NCBI GenBank assembly: GCA_005880805.1
Contig: VBFZ01000004.1
Location: 1 to 13,520, forward strand
Length of the DNA stretch: 13,520 nucleotides
Source of the DNA: Chloroflexota bacterium
GTDB lineage: Bacteria > Chloroflexota > Limnocylindria > Limnocylindrales > CSP1-4
Direction of reading: 5' to 3'
Positions 11,507 through 13,520 of this stretch are shown one piece after another. How positions within the stretch are numbered: position 1 is the stretch's first letter; the number at the start of each line of letters is the position of its first letter. Under the pieces are notes generated by a model. It was not told the origin of the DNA, did not search any database, and worked only from the letters and a program-made list of their open reading frames with translations. The position numbers and the translations under genes were made by a program.

Positions 11507-13258
11507 GTGAACGTGGCGCAAGGGTCCGAGGCGGCTGTCCGTCGGGCGATCCTGCCCTACCCGCCGTCGCCGCTCCAGGTTGACGAGCACGACCCCCGTA
11601 CGCTGACCGCCGCGGAGACGCTCATCGCCCTCATCCACGAACGCCGGCCGGGCCTCGGGATCCACCACGTCGGCAGTTCTGCGGTGCCGGGTCTGGCAGG
11701 GAAGAACGTGGTCGACCTTGCGGTCGCGGCGGAGCCCGAGGACATCCCCGGCATCACCGAGGACCTTCTCGACCTCGGTTTCCAGCGCCAGACCAGCGCC
11801 GGCGCCTTCCCGCCGACTCGACCCCTGATGCTCGGTGCGATCGAGCACGAGGGGGTCGTCCTGAAGATCCACGTGCACGTGACGGCCGATCCCCTGGAGA
11901 TCCGCCGATACCTCACGTTCCGCGATGCGCTGCGCACAGACCCCGGCCTGCGCGAGACGTATGCCCGGACGAAGTACGACATCGCGTCCGCGGGTGTCAC
12001 CGACACGATCAGCTATTCGATGAACAAGACCGTCTTCATCCAGGGCGCCGTTCGGGCCCTGGGCGTCGCCGAGGGGGCCATTCCTGCGGGCTCCACGATC
12101 GGCATTCTCGGAGGCGGACAGCTCGGTCGGATGCTGGCGATGGCCGCGCGGCACTTGGGCTACCGGGTCGCGGTGCTCGACCCAGATCCGTCCTGCCCGG
12201 CGGGGCCGGTCGCCGATCGCCTGATCGTGGCCGGTTATGACGACGTGGCTGCCGCCCGGGAGCTGGGCAAGGTTGCCGCCGTCGTGACCTGCGAGCTCGA
12301 GCACGTGGCCCGCAAGGTCGTCGAGGCCCTCGACGAAACGTTGACGCCCGCGCGTGCCCTGCTTCCGGTCCGGCCAGGAGTCTTCGCCGTGGCGACCACG
12401 CAGGACCGCCTGCTGGAACGGCACTTCCTGGAGGCGTCGCACGCCCCGGTCGCGCCGTGGCGGGAGGTCCGAGCCAGGCAGGAACTGGACAACGGAGCGC
12501 GCGAGCTGGGCTACCCACTTCGCCTCAAGGCCGCGCGCGGGGGCTACGACGGAAGGAGCCAGCTCCGCCTGACCGGTGCTGACGACCTCGACCATGCCTG
12601 GGCGACGCTCGGGGGCTCTGCCGAGGAGGCCGGCCTCGTCCTCGAACGCGAGCTCGAGTACCTGACCGAGCTTTCGGCCATCGTTGCGCGCGGTCCGGAC
12701 GGCCATTCGGTCCCGTTCCCCGTGGCGGCCAACCGGCACGACGAGGGAATCCTGGCCGAGAGCGTCGCGCCCGCCCCGCCACCCGTCACCCCCCGGGTCG
12801 CGAAGAACGCACAGGCGCTGGCGACAAGGCTTGCGATGGAGCTGGACCTCGTCGGCACGCTGACCGTGGAGCTGTTCCTCATCGGCGACGGATCACTGGT
12901 CGTGAACGAGCTCGCGCCGCGGGTCCACAACAGCGGTCACTGGACGATCGAGGGCTGCGCGACCTCCCAGTTCGAGCAGCACGTCCGGGCGATCTGCGGC
13001 CTTCCGCTGGGTTCGGTCGAGGCGCCGCACCCCGCCGCGATGGTCAACCTGCTCGGAACGGGCCCGGATCGCAACGCGCGCGCCATGGGCATTGAGGAGG
13101 CCCTGTCGGATCCCGGCGTGCATCTCCACCTGTACGACAAGCGGGGGGTGTTCGAGCGCCGCAAGATGGGCCACGTGACAGTCGTCGCTGAGACGCGGGA
13201 GGAGGCGCTTGCGAGGGCAAGGTCGGCGGCTGCCAAGGTCACGTGGGAGGACGCGTGA
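11507..13258 (+). CDS. purK: GrpB-like domain fused to PurK (N5-carboxyaminoimidazole ribonucleotide synthase)
   Basis: The C-terminal part (about 196-583) is PurK, an ATP-grasp enzyme that makes N5-CAIR from AIR, bicarbonate and ATP in purine synthesis. Its markers are GILGGGQLGRMLA (199-211), KAARGGYDGRSQ (341-352), NELAPRVHNSGHWTIEGC (467-484), SQFEQHVRAICGLPLG (487-502) and RKMGHV (552-557). Residues 1-185 are a GrpB/UPF0157 nucleotidyltransferase-fold domain: HHVGSSAVPGLAGKNVVDL (53-71), LKIHVHV (119-125) and the end motif FRDALRTDPGLRETYARTK (138-156). One frame runs without a break through both, with only a short linker (183-195). GTG 11507 is used because the GrpB motifs start soon after and a -10 box lies 6 bases upstream. 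The stop overlaps purE (GTGA). Normal PurK is about 380 residues, so the extra domain is an addition, not a replacement. Confidence 0.93.
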   Translation: MNVAQGSEAAVRRAILPYPPSPLQVDEHDPRTLTAAETLIALIHERRPGLGIHHVGSSAVPGLAGKNVVDLAVAAEPEDIPGITEDLLDLGFQRQTSAGAFPPTRPLMLGAIEHEGVVLKIHVHVTADPLEIRRYLTFRDALRTDPGLRETYARTKYDIASAGVTDTISYSMNKTVFIQGAVRALGVAEGAIPAGSTIGILGGGQLGRMLAMAARHLGYRVAVLDPDPSCPAGPVADRLIVAGYDDVAAARELGKVAAVVTCELEHVARKVVEALDETLTPARALLPVRPGVFAVATTQDRLLERHFLEASHAPVAPWREVRARQELDNGARELGYPLRLKAARGGYDGRSQLRLTGADDLDHAWATLGGSAEEAGLVLERELEYLTELSAIVARGPDGHSVPFPVAANRHDEGILAESVAPAPPPVTPRVAKNAQALATRLAMELDLVGTLTVELFLIGDGSLVVNELAPRVHNSGHWTIEGCATSQFEQHVRAICGLPLGSVEAPHPAAMVNLLGTGPDRNARAMGIEEALSDPGVHLHLYDKRGVFERRKMGHVTVVAETREEALARARSAAAKVTWEDA

Positions 13259-13520
13259 ACGAGACACCGAGCGGGGGCCAGTCGGCGCGACCACGCGTCG
13301 GGATCGTCGGCGGAAGCCGGTCCGATTTCCCGGTCCTCGAGAAGGCGTGCGCCACGCTCGACCAGCTCGGCGTCCCCAACGAGATGCGGGTCGTGTCAGC
13401 TCATCGAACGCCCGACCTGCTCTTCGAGTACGCGGAGGGCGCCGCGGGCCGCGGCATCCAGGTGATCATCGCGGGTGCCGGTGGGGCGGCTCACCTGCCC
13501 GGCATGCTCGCCGCCAAGAC
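13255..13520 (+). CDS. purE: PurE, N5-CAIR mutase, N-terminal part (3' end outside window)
   Basis: Converts the PurK product N5-CAIR to CAIR, the next step of purine synthesis. GTG 13255 overlaps the purK stop (GTGA). The visible 88 residues have a 14-residue polar start, then GIVGGSRSDFPVLEKA (16-31, nucleotide-binding start), SAHRTPD (48-54) with the catalytic-type His50, and AGAGGAAHLPGM (73-84). The more usual MGSDSDW is here GGSRSDF: Met and Trp are replaced, but the Gly-Ser-x-Ser-Asp core is kept. The SAHRTPD and AHLPG motifs fit class I (bacterial mutase) PurE. The remaining half lies beyond the window. Confidence 0.95.
   Translation, partial: MNETPSGGQSARPRVGIVGGSRSDFPVLEKACATLDQLGVPNEMRVVSAHRTPDLLFEYAEGAAGRGIQVIIAGAGGAAHLPGMLAAK

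Noticed and set aside
11384..12739. 451-codon open frame on - antisense to the purK fusion
   Set aside because: It opposes two well-recognised domains and has no recognisable motif of its own.
1..13520. CRISPR arrays, insertion sequences, tRNA or rRNA genes
   Set aside because: No regularly spaced repeats, transposase genes, terminal inverted repeats or RNA-gene signatures were seen on either strand.

Overview
The window is GC-rich, with very tightly packed genes that often overlap by four bases (NTGA junctions). No mobile elements, CRISPR arrays or RNA genes were seen. The gene content (SufS/SufU, a mycobacterial-type CysO-CysM-Mec cysteine pathway, a full ECF transporter, a KamB-like rRNA methyltransferase, a putative leaderless divergent promoter) suggests a high-GC Actinomycetota or Chloroflexota (Limnocylindria-like) bacterium. 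That placement is an inference, not a database result.

Left block, + strand, 2-4599: sulfur metabolism. It opens with the 3' part of sufS (cysteine desulfurase), then two tiny single-span membrane ORFs joined by 4- and 1-base overlaps, then sufU. A 134-base gap holds a 19-codon ORF with a Cys-Arg-Cys run and several mutually exclusive hairpins, a candidate cysteine-responsive leader. Next come a rhodanese-MoeB-type activating enzyme, a CysO-type ubiquitin-like sulfur carrier ending in Gly-Gly-Arg, a CysM-type O-phosphoserine sulfhydrylase, a Mec-type JAMM metalloprotease and a four-helix membrane protein. Together these should make cysteine through protein-bound thiocarboxylate: the E1-like enzyme activates CysO, CysM adds phosphoserine-derived alanine to CysO-COSH, and Mec releases cysteine.

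The 4600-4844 interval lies between convergent genes and holds one hairpin near each gene end.

Middle block, - strand, 11484 down to 4845: in transcription order, a KamB/NpmA-like 16S rRNA methyltransferase whose N-terminal reading frame is broken by one stop codon, a nucleoside hydrolase, an ECF S-component with extra membrane helices, EcfT (apparently with a CTG start, in the same frame as the S gene and separated from it by one TAA), two ECF ATPases (one with a degenerate signature motif), and a secreted TAP-family alpha/beta-hydrolase lipoprotein. The hydrolase next to the S-component suggests uptake of a nucleoside, nucleobase or pentose-type compound.

Right block, + strand, 11507-13520: purK with an N-terminal GrpB-like domain, then a partial purE, which are consecutive steps of purine synthesis. 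The two divergent transcription units are separated by only 22 bases carrying overlapping -10-like boxes, each 6 bases from its start codon, which suggests leaderless transcription both ways.

The most interesting points are the possible Cys-codon attenuator, the GrpB-PurK fusion, the broken KamB gene, the in-frame S/T junction of the ECF operon, the two probable CTG starts, and the two micro-ORFs inside the suf cluster.
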